A stretch of 64,000 bases of DNA from Lasiodiplodia sp. COLG20. Lineage: Eukaryota; Ascomycota; Dothideomycetes; Botryosphaeriales; Botryosphaeriaceae. A program made the translations under genes and the position numbers. The stretch covers positions 4,340,001 to 4,404,000 of the forward strand of contig VNWV01000002.1 of assembly GCA_009801085.1 (NCBI GenBank), given 5' to 3'. Within the stretch, counting starts at the first letter, position 1; each line of letters starts with the position of its first letter. The notes below the pieces were generated by a model, which ran no database searches, was not told where the DNA came from, and was given only the letters and a program-made list of their open reading frames with translations. Shown piece by piece: positions 35,308 through 46,387 of this stretch.

Positions 35308-35613
35308 TTAGCGCTCGTCATCCGAGTCTTCAGCGTTCTCGAGCATTTCTTCCATCTCGATTTGCTCCCAGCCGGCTTGGCCGGTGCCGGAACCCAGACC
35401 CCTGGCGTAGCTGCGACCAAAAGAGGCTTGCCGCGGACTCAATGATACACCGGCGATGCTGGCTCGGAAGCTGTCCCCCAAGCAGGAAGACAATGCCATC
35501 CAGGCTGGGATAGCAAGTCAGTCGAGCTCGGCCCAAAGATTCACAGACATCTTACCAATGAACATGACCAGCGGCAGAAAGAAGATGAGTCCGAGAAGGA
35601 TCCAAATGCCCAT
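35308..35613 (-). CDS. Small predicted membrane protein, function unknown
   Basis: Two exons, 35613-35556 and 35504-35308, join in frame to give 84 aa. The N-terminus is a strongly hydrophobic segment (GIWILLGLIFFLPLVMFIAW, about residues 2-21), probably a single transmembrane helix or uncleaved signal anchor. A polar, Ser/Gly-rich middle follows (FRASIAGVSLSPRQASFGRS). The C-terminus is acidic (GWEQIEMEEMLENAEDSDDE). Donor GTAAGA and acceptor CCCAG are good. I do not recognise the family. The layout (short TM, basic-to-acidic tail) resembles small conserved fungal ER or mitochondrial proteins, but that is only an impression. It ends 28 bp from the ELP4 stop (convergent). Confidence 0.65.
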
Positions 35614-36038
35614 GATGTCGAGATTGAGTTGTCGCTGAGAGCGCCGATGATCAGCGCACGAGCTAGGGTGAAGCGTGACGAGCAGCTGGCCTGTGCACAA
35701 CACGCTAAAAATTCCATGAACTTTTTCGCGTCGCCGGTGACTCCTCACTCCACCATCACACAATGTGACTGCCACTCCCACCGCCTCAACGAGGCACCAC
35801 TCTCAAGGTAAGCCCGGCCCGCTGCCCCTTTCATTTGCCCTTTGATATGATTAAAACAAACTTCTTTATCAATCTGTCAATCCCCTGATGCCCGGGCTAC
35901 GGCTTTGGGCTGTTGACGAGAACGAGTTGGACACATGATATTTCAACCGAAGCAATCTTGTTCAAGCACCTTCCTTCTCCAGGGCTTCATCGCTAATTGC
36001 TTTGTAATCCAGATTTCCACTGAGTCAGTGCCAACACG
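35614..36038. promoter_or_regulatory. Divergent promoter, small membrane protein / SEN34
   Basis: 425 bp between start codons, without a supportable gene or recognised regulatory motif. Confidence 0.35.
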
Positions 36039-37754
36039 ATGAGCGGCCTCGGTCTTGACCACGTGTTCCCGTTCCCGCGAGATGATGCCGTAACGACTTC
36101 CAGCGGGTCGCCGGAAGCTTCTGAAGGGATTCGGACGCCACAAGTAGTTGTTCACGACTCTGAAAAGCCGTCGCCCGAAAGGGGACAGCCCGCCGAAAGC
36201 TCGCCTGCTTCGCTCGCGCACGTCTTCCCGTGGCAGCGTTCGCCAAGCTTGCCTTTTGACCAAGATGGCATGGAGGCTGGCATGCAGGTCTTTGAGCCTT
36301 TCGATATCGGCGACATGACTCCGACTCCAAGCGAGTGGTCTGACGGGCAGTTCTCGAGTGCCCAGCAGTCTCCGGACAGACGGCGCAAAGAGGCAGCAGG
36401 GTTAATACCTAGTCGAGCACCCACACCAGCTGTGCCGAGAAGTGTGCCAGAGGCGGCGGCATCGCAACTCCAGGCTCTTACCCAGCCCGAGCCCGCCTCG
36501 GCGCCTCAAGCCGTGCCTGCTGTCCCAGATGAAGAGTTGATTCCGACACCTGCTGCTGAGGAGAAGGTTGCCCCACTTGCTAGCGCTGCAAATGAATCGC
36601 AACCATTCGTGGAAGAAGAGGCCTCGAAAGAAGAGCCTGCTTCGCAGGTGTTGAACGTTGTAGAAGATTCTCAGCCCTCAATTGATACCTCTGCCCCAAC
36701 CTCGTCCCTCGATGCCATCCCGCAAGAGCCCGTTCCAATTTCTCAGCCGGAACCCTCCCAGCCACAGCAAGAACTAGAGGCGGAACTAGCAGAATCTTCC
36801 CAACCCCCGCTGCCCTCTCCAGTTCCCATTTCTCGGATCGCCAATCGTTACATGCTATACGACACGGATGCCATATCGTACTTGAGACGGGAGCACAACA
36901 TCTGCGGTGTCTTGATCGGCACCCTTCCAAGCCACCCTCAACAAAATGTTTTCCTTGGGACGCCGCTTGAACTGATGCCTGAAGAGGCACGCCGTCTTGT
37001 CGAAATCGGAGCCGCTTATATCGTTGATGACGTCGAAAGGCACAAGACAGGAATCTTGGGGCTGGCCGATGCTGAGCGTAAAGCTTTCCTCCGAGCGCTG
37101 GAAAAGCAAGGCATTGAGGCTTCCCGGGCAAGCCAGAAGAAGGCGGACGATATCAAGAAGGAAGCCATGAAGAAGAATGCCGATAAGATCGAGAAGGCAA
37201 GGAAGGCGAAGCAGGAGAAGCAGCAGCAGCAAGAACAGGCGGCGGCCCAAGGTGGTGTAGAAGCAGACTCATCCCTGTTTGCTTCCTCCGCACCTCCGCG
37301 TCCTGCTTCGCCCACGCCGTCACAGGCACCGTCATCAGTTGCCCCGGACGACCGCTTCTACATCACGCCGTCCATCTCCCATCCGCCTCTTCCGACGGCC
37401 CCGGCGTCGCCGCCGGAACCCAAGGAGCTTCCAAAGGTCCCGAAGTCCTATCCACTCTTCGCGTATCTCCACTCGAGAGGCTTCTTCATGTCCCCAGGCT
37501 TGCGGTTTGGCTGCCAGTATTGCGTGTACCCGGGCGATCCGTTGCGTTTTCACAGTCACTATTTGGCAGTGGGAATGGGATGGGATGAGGAGTTCGACTT
37601 GATGCAGCTGGTTGGAGGTGGGAGGCTGGGTACTGGTGTGAAGAAAGGCTTCTTGGTTGGCGGCAAGGAGAGAAAGTTCGGACTGGCAGATGATGAGCAG
37701 GAAGATTCTGCAGCCGGAGTCAGGGCATTCAGCATTGAGTGGAGCGGGATGTGA
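36039..37754 (+). CDS. SEN34: tRNA-splicing endonuclease catalytic subunit Sen34, long N-terminal extension
   Basis: Cuts the 3' splice site of intron-containing tRNAs. Single exon, 571 aa, about twice the 275 aa yeast protein. The Sen34 part starts at ISRIANRYMLYDTDAISYLR (about 264) and continues with REHNICGVLIGTLPSHPQQN. A Lys/Gln-rich coiled-coil insert lies near 360-400. The nuclease domain has the catalytic triad Tyr497 (VYPGDPLRFH), His505 and Lys535 or Lys536 (GTGVKK). Residues 1-262 are an acidic, Pro/Ser/Glu-rich region with two short similar motifs, LDHVFPFPRD (about 6-15) and LAHVFPWQRS (about 59-68). The extension is in the same uninterrupted frame. A later start near the conserved part has no obvious ATG, so the long form is taken as real. 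Confidence 0.92.
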   Translation: MSGLGLDHVFPFPRDDAVTTSSGSPEASEGIRTPQVVVHDSEKPSPERGQPAESSPASLAHVFPWQRSPSLPFDQDGMEAGMQVFEPFDIGDMTPTPSEWSDGQFSSAQQSPDRRRKEAAGLIPSRAPTPAVPRSVPEAAASQLQALTQPEPASAPQAVPAVPDEELIPTPAAEEKVAPLASAANESQPFVEEEASKEEPASQVLNVVEDSQPSIDTSAPTSSLDAIPQEPVPISQPEPSQPQQELEAELAESSQPPLPSPVPISRIANRYMLYDTDAISYLRREHNICGVLIGTLPSHPQQNVFLGTPLELMPEEARRLVEIGAAYIVDDVERHKTGILGLADAERKAFLRALEKQGIEASRASQKKADDIKKEAMKKNADKIEKARKAKQEKQQQQEQAAAQGGVEADSSLFASSAPPRPASPTPSQAPSSVAPDDRFYITPSISHPPLPTAPASPPEPKELPKVPKSYPLFAYLHSRGFFMSPGLRFGCQYCVYPGDPLRFHSHYLAVGMGWDEEFDLMQLVGGGRLGTGVKKGFLVGGKERKFGLADDEQEDSAAGVRAFSIEWSGM

Positions 37755-40581
37755 GTTGGTTCTTGGAACAAGTCCTGGTTTTCATGGTTTAGCGTACCGA
37801 AGACTTATAGCGGAGGCTTGAGATCATCCGAGGCTGCGATGTTTCCTAGATGACCGCTCTGGCTTAGACAAATAACATTCACATCTTGGGACCTTTGAAG
37901 ATTCGTTGCTATTGGAGAAGCTGTGGGACACGGCTACCAAGACCAGTTTCAGTCATGTTCCTCAAAATATAAGCCTTCCGAAATACCATGCCCTACTTTT
38001 CCCACTTTTATAATGGTACCAGCTCTGCCTTTACGGACAGCAAGTATGGATGTACAAAGCAGGCTATATGACTGGGTCTTCACATGACATTAGTGGAAAA
38101 GATTGTGTGGGTATTTATCTATATAAACTTGAGCCGCGTCTTAACCTCACATCGGAGTCCATATGAAAGAGTGCATGAATTCGGGTCAAATGGCGTCGTA
38201 AAGAACTCCGTTTGGCAGGTCTGCGTTTAACCACATCTCGTTGTGTACCTAACTCGTTAGTGGTCGAACACACACTACAGAAAACAGAGTCGAAGCGCTT
38301 TATCATCTTTCAGAGTTGATGACGGCTATCGTTCAATTATGTAACTCATTGACATCAAGTCCGTCTCAGCAGAAAGCCAGTGATATGCCATTTATTCAAA
38401 AGTCGCTAACCAAAGTTAGTCAAATGCAACGTCAGAATACAGCCCAGAAGTATAGACTTTCGGTGTTTCCACACTCCTCTCGTGCAAAAATAATCGTGCT
38501 TAATGGCTGATGGCTTGTAAAGGGGTGCTAGGCATATAAAGGAAAGAGAAGCAAGATAAGACGGTCACCGGCAACGCAGTATGAACTTGAGACTGATCAC
38601 ATGGCTACGCTATGGTGTCAACTGACATTGCAACATTCAAGAGCGTAACTACAGCTGAGCGTCTTCGGCCTTTGATAAGCAGACGAACGGTTCAAAATGT
38701 TCTACTGATTAAATTCGCATCCGCCGCCCACTTTCACTGACTCCGTGATAGGAATTTCGATTTCGATTGATGAATTCGCAGCTTTGTCCACGGCCCGAGT
38801 TGCATTCACTCTCCGTGGTTCGCGGGAGCTAAGTTCTCAGCAGATGACACGGTGGATGTTCGCGAAAATATTCATGCTGTAATATGGTGGAAAGTGATGG
38901 TGGAAGGCACCAATGCAATCATACTGGGGCACATCATTATATCTCCTTTCTGGGAGGCTGCCTTGAGCCCATTTAATGATGTCTTAGCGTTCTTCTGTAA
39001 CATTCGCAGAACATGTTAAACTTTGAGTCTTCAATGGTTGAGGAGACATATTCCAGCATAGAAACAACTCAATCTTGAAGTTTGTAGTTCCTTGAAAATA
39101 ATCCGGGCGATCATGCCTATATCGACCGACCACCGAGACTCAAGCGAAGCGTTGCCTCAAGGGGAACAAGGAGCTTGAAGCGTCTGTTTCGGGCCGGGTG
39201 CCCACCTCACGCCACCCGAAACCGCCGCACATGTCAGGCCGGACATATCTGACGGTTCTCACTCCACCACATGAGTGTTATCAGGATGCCGAGGTTCGGA
39301 GCTTTTCTGCACGCTCGTGCAAGTTATTGCGTCCCGGAGGGCAATGGATAAGCCGAGTGGGCATTTGCATGTGGCGTAGGAGATACGGTTGCCCATTGTG
39401 GAATGGATCCAGCATCTTTAGACTGCTTCATTAATGAGTTAAATCGTTTGAAAAAAGATAACTTTGAGAAGATTCGATGTCACTTCGCATTCCATTTCCT
39501 AAAGCCGTTTTTTTTTTTTTTTTTTTTTGAAGTAATTGCATAGGAGAATATATCAAGCGAGAAGCTTGAGGTGCTGAAGTAACGAGCGCCATGCTGACAG
39601 TCATGAATGAGAGTCAAGATGCTGAACATTCAAGCTCGGGAAAAATGATGGGCATCATTAATAACAAGTATTCTTGCCTTGTTAATTTCGAGAACTTGGT
39701 CAGCGACCCTGGAAGATGGGGGACAGAGGAGCGAAACGAAACCAGCAGTGTGCTTGTCTTTCATATGGATTTTATGGACTGATCTACATCAGAGACGTAT
39801 CTTGAAATGGAATACATGATATCTGTGCCATTTATAGATACAATTTAAACAGTGCCAATCAATGCACCTTTATCTAGATCCAGTGATGCTCGAGCGTGCC
39901 ACTGTAGACTACCTGCGCGTGACGAAAATATTATCACTTGCTGCAGTGAATTTGAAGAGTCCAGAGTTTCTTCCCAGCCTTTAAAAGGCGCCACTCCTCT
40001 GCCGCCTCACCTACCACTGACTTGTTCGTTCCTGATGAATTTGGATCCACCGTGGGAAGCACTCGAACTCGCTTCTCGCCTTGTGTATTCGCCATGCCGG
40101 CACCTTCATTCGTTGCGTTACTCGAGATGTGATCTGATCTTCCCAACACGCATAATGAGGTAAACAATGAGTAACAACTTTACTTCATGCTGCGGCTCAG
40201 CATCGATCTTTGGAGAAGAACTTGAGAAACGCGAAGTGCGTAAAAACCAATTGTGCAGGCAAGTGACGCTTAATGCAGTGCCGGAATTGAATGACAAACT
40301 CTGTCGATTTCCCCTCTATCTCGAATAGACTTCCGTCTCTGCTACTCTACGGGGTAAAACCCGATCATTCAAGAGAAGACTCTACCGAGGCTCATGATCT
40401 TAGAGTTCTACTGTGCGGAGCGAAAACAAAGCAAGCTCGTACGGCTACACACTATTTGCAGGCGGTAGCACAAAAGCGGAACACCTTCACTGGCGACGAT
40501 ACCTCATATATTCAATATCCATATACCTTGTCCACCCCCTCCCCTTCCCATGATTACCCCGCCCTCCCACCACATCCATTA
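37755..40581. other. Long AT-richer convergent interval, SEN34 / GPCR
   Basis: About 2.8 kb without a supportable gene. ATG frames are short (under 80 codons) and unlike known families. From about 40530 onwards the plus strand is the complement of the receptor's Gly/Pro-rich 3' coding end. A repeat-derived or decayed origin is possible but I found no terminal repeats. Confidence 0.4.
39508..39528 (+). repeat. T homopolymer run, 21 nt
   Basis: Uninterrupted run of 21 T in the AT-rich interval after SEN34. Read on the minus strand it is poly(A), which can be a retroposed tail or a simple slippage tract; no flanking duplication was seen. Confidence 0.9.
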
Positions 40582-43354
40582 CTACAGATTTACTCCTCCG
40601 GCACCACCACCACCGCCACCACCACGACTCCCATTCCGCCCCGTCCCCCACTCACTCCCCCTCCTCTCCCACCACTCCCTCGTCCCCACCCCCGCCGGCC
40701 CCGTCCCAGCCCACGACCGCGACGCCAGCGACCCAGCAACCAGCGTCCCGTCCCCACCACCACCACCACCATTTCGACCACTACCACCTCTCACCCCACC
40801 ACCACCATCACCACCAACAATCTCCCCCGTGCTCCCCCTCCGCGGACCGCCGCCGCCACCACTTCCCCCGGCCGCCGCGGCGGTCGTCGACCTGGCAGCA
40901 GCAGCAGCGTGCTGCTCCCTCTCCCAGGCCAGCCGCTCGTACGCCATTTCCCTGGCGGCGCGCTGGGCGTCCGTCTCGCGCGTGGCGGTGGCGCTGGCGG
41001 CGACCATGACGCTGGCGCGCTTGATGTGGCGGCGGGCGGCCGAGGTGGCGAGGGAGAGGGCGGAGAGGGTGTTGGTGGTGGGGTGGTTGGCCGAAGGGGG
41101 AGAAGGAGGGGAAGGCGACGATGATGCTTCTGCTGGCGAGTCGGTGGTGGATGTGTGTCGGGGAGGTTGAGGGAGGGATGTGCGTGATATCAAGGGCGGC
41201 GCCAGCAGAGGCGGGGAGGAGGTTGTGGTGGTGGTAGCGTCTCCGCCTTGTTGGCGTGAGGTCGGCGATGGAGGAGTGAGGGGAGAGATGGGCGTGATGG
41301 CGTCTTCGTCGTCCTTTTCGTCGTTCTGGGTCGAGGTGACAGGGTTGGCAGGGGATGGTGGTGCGGTGGCGGAGCGAATGAGCTGAGGCCGAAGAAGCGT
41401 CGCTGAGACGGCTGGGCAGTCTTCAGTGGGCACTGTGGTGTTGTTGGTGACGCATGTGCTCCCACTCCAGCGATTGCTGTGTCTGCGCTGATGATGCGAC
41501 GGGAGTGCGCTGTCGTCGTCGTCCAGCACATCGTCTTTGTTGCATCCGAGGCAGAAGCTGCTCCAGAAGCCGCGACTGGGGTTGCCCTCGATGTGGCGCC
41601 ACGGCCGTTCGCGCAATGAGAAAACAATGGAATTGACGGCGCCGATGAAGCAAAGACAGAAATTGTTTAGCGTGTTGATGATGAATGGCGGGCTTTTTGC
41701 GAGTTTCGGATTGTAGGTTATGCACAAGGCGACAAATGGCATCAACCACATGCAGATGTAGACGAGGGGGTAGACGAACACCTGCCGTAGCTGACGCCGG
41801 ATATGTGCGCGCTTGTGGCGCATCTGGGCCTCCATCGGGTCGGAAACGCGGCGCGAACCCTTTCTCTCAGCACGGCTCGTGGAAGAAAAGGTACGAGAGC
41901 GTGTACGGGAGCGACCTGAGGACATGCTCTTGGTACCGTCCGACACACGCCGACTAGAATTGAAAAGCGCCATCACACTATTGCGGCTAGGCGTTTGACG
42001 TTGTGAGTAGAGAGGGTTGGGCAAGCTAGATCCATGGTGCTGATTGTCGTGAGCCTCCTTCGAGGGACCTCTCCAGGAGCGCAAGCTTTCGGAGAAGCTC
42101 TTGCGTTTGCCAGAAGGGTTGGCAGGCTCTGACTCTGGACCGAGAGCAATAGGGCTAGCCGGGACCTCGATGCGGACTCGGGAGTTGCGTCGGCCTTCTG
42201 GGGCAACGGCTGTCGGTAGAGGAAGCGCATTTGGACTTGTGTCGTTCGTGCTGATGGGATCCACCGACGAGATTTGACGTATATGTGCAGGTCGGGGTCT
42301 CGTCAGGACATCGGCAGAAGCAGATGTGACATTGGGGGCCTGGTCACCACGATCAACAGATGGCCGATGAAGGCCGATATCCGGGCTGCTGCCCCGTCTT
42401 CTTTCCGTCATGGGCGGGCTTCCGTCAAGTGTCTCGGACAAAAAGCTTGTAGAGGTCGTCGAGTGGTGTCGGAACGCCTCAGAGAAGTTGCTGAACTCGC
42501 GGTGAACATGCGTGTATATTGCGATGGCCAGCCCAAGGATTATGAACCAGATGCACAGTCGCGGAATCCATGCGAGGACAAGACGATACCAGATGGGACG
42601 AATGGGGAGGGTGCAAAAAGCGCCCTGAGACAGGTATCCGGCGCCGTGGGGATCTGCAAAGGGAAGAGACGCAAAAATCTGAGGGACAAGCAGGATGAAA
42701 GCGTAGATCCAATGGCGGTATTTGTACAGTCGATCGTCTCCGCCGGCGATGGATACTGGCGGTTTGAATATCTGCGTCGCGCCATGTATGGATATGAATA
42801 ATACAGAGAAATCTGCGCGAGTCAGTGGACGGACTCAAATAGACAGGGCAGCCAAGGTCTGACCGGATATCTCAGTGGCCATCTGTATTAGATAGCCGGC
42901 AATTTGGCAAACGCGGGTGTGGGTATAGATGGTCCCGCGCTTGAAGGAGACTATGGCAAACACCAGATACCATAAAGCACGCGTCCAGTCTCCCAGAATA
43001 AGCAGCATAATCAACCTGTGCGCTCGCGAATTAGCTACCGAAGTCAGCGAAATAAAATCGAGGAGTCCCAGACTTGTGCCTAAACCGCTTTCTCATTCGT
43101 ATAAACCAGAAGAAGGTAACTGACACCATGACCAAGCTAATGCAGGCTGCGACGACTGAAGTAACCTGCACAATAAACTTTTTTTGATCGTCAAAAAGGA
43201 AAATGTAGTCCTCGTGGTCTTGGTCACTATGCGACCGGCGGGAGTGGACTGCCGAAGTCGACGTAATCCATGGCGTGAAGCTACCTTCTGGTCTTTGGAT
43301 TGGAGGGGTTGCAAGACGAGGAAGTGCTGTCATTGAGGTTGCTATTAGGGGCAT
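40582..43354 (-). CDS. Git3/Gpr1-type seven-transmembrane G-protein-coupled receptor
   Basis: Fungal nutrient-sensing GPCR family (Git3, Gpr1, GprC/D). Exons 43354-43074, 43015-42864 and 42812-40582 give 887 aa. Seven hydrophobic segments are seen: FIVQVTSVVAACISLVMVSV (about 60), LIMLLILGDWTRALWYLVFA, the QIAGYLIQMATEIS-DFSVLF segment formed across splice 2, HWIYAFILLVPQIFASLPF, WIPRLCIWFIILGLAIAIYT, VFVYPLVYICMWLMPFVALC (about 480) and NTLNNFCLCFIGAVNSIVFS. The third loop is about 230 residues, rich in Ser/Arg. The cytoplasmic tail is about 350 residues and ends in a Gly-rich region. Intron 1 uses a weak donor (GTCTGG) and intron 2 GTCAGA, so their borders are less sure than the protein identity. 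Ligand unknown. Confidence 0.88.
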
Positions 43355-44172
43355 TCTAGGAATGGGAGCACGCCCCAATGGGGCAGCTGCGGGCAGCTAG
43401 GGGCAAGAATCGTTGCTGGTGTCAAGAGTGAAAGGGATTCGGTTTGGTGTTACGCATGGACAGTGCCAGCGGTAATGACAGGCCGTCACGTTTGACGTGT
43501 GAGGCAGCAACGCTGGAGCCGATTCCTTCTTTTAAGCTGCTTGATTGTGCTTCCGAGACATGTCGACCGATGCAGCCTGACGATTGTCGGAGAAGAAGCC
43601 GACTTCGAGAGAGTGGAGAACATGGGCAGCTGGGGAAGCGGAGCGAGGTCCCTTGATGGTCGAAAACGGCAAAAGGACAAAGACGCTAACCAGCTCCCAA
43701 CATCATCATCTACTTTGCCGCAAGAAGGAGATACTAGCTCATACGCTACAGACAAATCGCTGGCTCTTAGCAACGCTTGGCTTGCGGGTCGTCTCGAGCT
43801 GGCAAGTCCACCGGTCGCGGGTGCAGTCCAGGCCAAATCGAGAACCAGCCCATTCACCTGGTTACTTTTCGCCATGAAGCTGCTGCCATCATCGCCCGTG
43901 TCGCAAAGCTGTGGCGTGTTACGTCTTACACATAGGACGATCCAGGGAAATATGCCGAGAGCACTTGTCTTTGTCCTGTGCATTCCAGGGCGGAAGCTAT
44001 AATGGCAGGTCCCACCCACTGATCCAGAACCCCATCCGTATGCAAACTACGCCATAGTCCTTACCCTGGGCTCAGCCACTTGGCACATGCCGCTCGTGCG
44101 GCTGCATTCGCACAGCACGCGCGCGGCCATGGTGGCTGGCTCCTCGTATGTAAGCCCGACGGCCGCGACCGC
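43355..44172. other. Interval between the GPCR start and the UCH gene end
   Basis: About 820 bp that should hold the receptor promoter and 5' leader. Two overlapping open frames of about 170 codons on opposite strands begin without ATG and have no recognisable features, so I treat the region as non-coding. Confidence 0.4.
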
Positions 44173-45055
44173 TCAGTCAAAGCTGGGAGCCAAGGCGATC
44201 AAGCTGAATCTCAGATCGCCGCCTCCTGCCTCTTGCTCGCGCTTCAGGAAGCTCCGCACGCCGAGGTTCAGCGCCTTCTCCGACAGCACATCCTCGTCAG
44301 CGCCCAGCACGCCTCTCTCTAGCGGACCCTTGCGCCTTCCGTCCATCTCCCACAGCCGGTTATCCTCGGACTTGATGAAGCAGACATAGTGCAAGTCGAC
44401 CGCAGCATCCGCCTCTGGGGCAGCCGTGTCGCCGCCCGAAGCCGCCGATTGGTGCGCGCTCTCGAGCGCTTGCGATTCGTAGAGAAGGTCCGCGCGGGCG
44501 GTCGGCTTGAGCGGAATGGCGCTGGCAAGGAGCTTCGCGAGGTCGCTGTCAGGATCTGCGAAGCATCAGTATCCCCTGGCTTGGTGTTCGGTCTGCGGGG
44601 CTGGGGCCGTACCGATGTGCGAGCGGGCTTTGCCGTTCGACACGCCGTGAAGCAGCCCAATCAGGCCGCACGCGTTGCCTATGGTCTGCTTATACCAAAC
44701 AACGGGCTCGCCCTCCCCAGAACCTTCGTACTCGGCCTTTGCGGAATCCTCGTCCCGGCGGAACTTCTCGTACGTCTCGCTGACCGGGAAGATGAGGAGC
44801 AACGCGTGCGCCGGGCGAGGAACGAAAGCGAGGAGTTCTGGCTCGTCGATGCTGAAGACATCGTGGAAGGCGAGTTTCGTGGACAGGCCGAGCTTGTGTA
44901 CGAGTGCATTCATCACCTCCGGGTTGTTCTCTGCTGACAAGTTAGCTGCCTACACACGGCCACCACAGCGGCGAATCATCCGCACCGAGAGGGACGAAGC
45001 TCTTCCTGCCCTTGGGCACATCGGGGTTATCGAGTCGCGCTTGTTCGGTGGCCAT
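44173..45055 (-). CDS. YUH1: Ubiquitin C-terminal hydrolase, UCHL1/UCHL3/Yuh1 type (peptidase C12)
   Basis: Cysteine protease that frees ubiquitin (and Nedd8/Rub1) from small C-terminal adducts. Exons 45055-44986, 44930-44613 and 44555-44173 give 256 aa, normal for the family. The catalytic residues are visible: Gln105 and Cys111 in KQTIGNACGLIGLLHG, His185 in VDLHYVCFIK and Asp201 in LWEMDGRRKGPLERG. The conserved FSIDEPELLAFVPRPAHALL segment follows the N-terminus. All three joins keep frame; the first yields PLENNPEVMNAL, matching the family. It is on the same strand as the TFIIA gamma gene but 560 bp away, with no evidence of joint transcription. Confidence 0.95.
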
Positions 45056-45617
45056 GTTGGAAGTTGTTGGTTGGGAGTAGAAAAGTCACAGTAGGGTTGC
45101 GGGGTGGTTGTGGAGCTTCGCGGGCAGCTTCGAGGATCCATGTCCAAGCGCCCTATGACGTGCCGACGTCGGCCGACGTGGGGAAACATTACAAAGCAGG
45201 TTCACTGAGCATTGCAACACGTTGAAGCTCTTGTCTGGATACATTTGTTCACATTTATACTGTGCATTCACGTCCGGGTGGGCACTTCAATTGCCCCTCT
45301 GTTGAGCCGACCTTGCATGCGGAATCAACGGCTCGGCAGTCACTAGGAACGTTGATTGCTTCCTTCAGTAGTTTGGATTTCAACTTTCGGGTATCAGGAG
45401 CCGCCTAAAGCAGCTCTACCTTCCAACGCCGCATAATGCAGTCCCAAGCAGCACGGGTGTAATGCATGTAATGCAAGCCATATTCCAGGCTCCAGAAACC
45501 AAGCCACAAATATCCGAGAGGAGGCCTTGTTTCAGCTTCTCCCGCGTGTCTTGTGGCCAGCGCCGTAATATTTTGGTTTCGCCGATGCCAGTACGCTGCG
45601 CTCTACGAGGCGCGCTC
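45056..45617. other. Interval between UCH and TFIIA gamma genes
   Basis: About 560 bp holding the UCH promoter and the TFIIA gamma 3' UTR. No gene or recognised regulatory site seen. Confidence 0.4.
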
Positions 45618-46076
45618 TTAGTTCCCAGGCCTGCTGCTGTTGTTGCTGACGATCTTGATCTTGTCGGCGGTAAGCGATTGGGAGTTGTCCATCTTGAAGG
45701 TGATGTCCTTGATGATGAAGGTCCACACGTCGTCACAGAAGCGGTAGGTGTCGAGGTGACCCTGAGCACGCGCGTGCATTTAGTATGCCAGGCGGCAGCC
45801 GTCGTCGGAGGGCGGCGCATACCTTGAAGCTCATGCGAGCCTTCACCTTCTCCGAGATCACGTCGGCAAGCGCCTTATCGAAGTTCTGCATGATTTTGAT
45901 GGCAAGCTGCGGCTCCATGCGACGGGTACTGATAAGCTCGTCCAGCGTGTCCATCAACGTGAGACCGATGCTGCTGTTGTTTAGCCACGGCGCAGGCTCC
46001 GCCATGGTCTGGCTGCAGTGCAGAGCAAAGCATACCTGGTCTTGCGGTAGATTTCATAGTAGTTGAGGTCGCTCAT
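45618..46076 (-). CDS. TOA2: Transcription initiation factor TFIIA, small (gamma) subunit
   Basis: Stabilises TBP on TATA DNA with the large TFIIA subunit. Exons 46076-46036, 45970-45823 and 45761-45618 give 110 aa (yeast Toa2 122). Exon 1 encodes [13 protein letters not shown]; the join to [20 protein letters not shown] gives the conserved four-helix N-terminal domain. Exon 2 ends KVKARMSFK and exon 3 restores [20 protein letters not shown], the diagnostic beta-barrel stretch. An alternative acceptor three bases upstream would add one serine. The gene is divergent from the V-ATPase c'' gene over 311 bp. Confidence 0.96.
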
Positions 46077-46387
46077 CTTGGCGAACGCACGACAGCACCG
46101 CGGCTTGTGTGGGCTGGACAACTAAGGGTGCGGTGGGCCACGAGGCGCGTGGTTGAAGAGGAATCGTCGGGGCAAGGGCGGCGGTGTTGGATCCATGTCA
46201 GCGACGGGAGGCGGCGGCACACGTGATGGGCGATGGCCCGGGCTGCGGCCTTTCTCCGAGCCGCGCGACGAGCTCCAGCGAGCGCCAGGTCCAAGCAAGC
46301 AGCAACGCCCGACCGCCCTCGACGAGCTCAGAGGGTCTCTTTTCTGTTTTCCATCTCACGCTGATCAGTCCGGGGAGCTTCGCGAGG
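46077..46387. promoter_or_regulatory. Divergent promoter, TFIIA gamma / V-ATPase c''
   Basis: 311 bp between start codons, GC-rich, with no supportable gene. It must serve both genes. Confidence 0.4.

Noticed and set aside
43486..44019. Opposed frames of about 170 codons upstream of the GPCR
   Set aside because: Neither starts with ATG, both overlap each other, and neither has recognisable domains.
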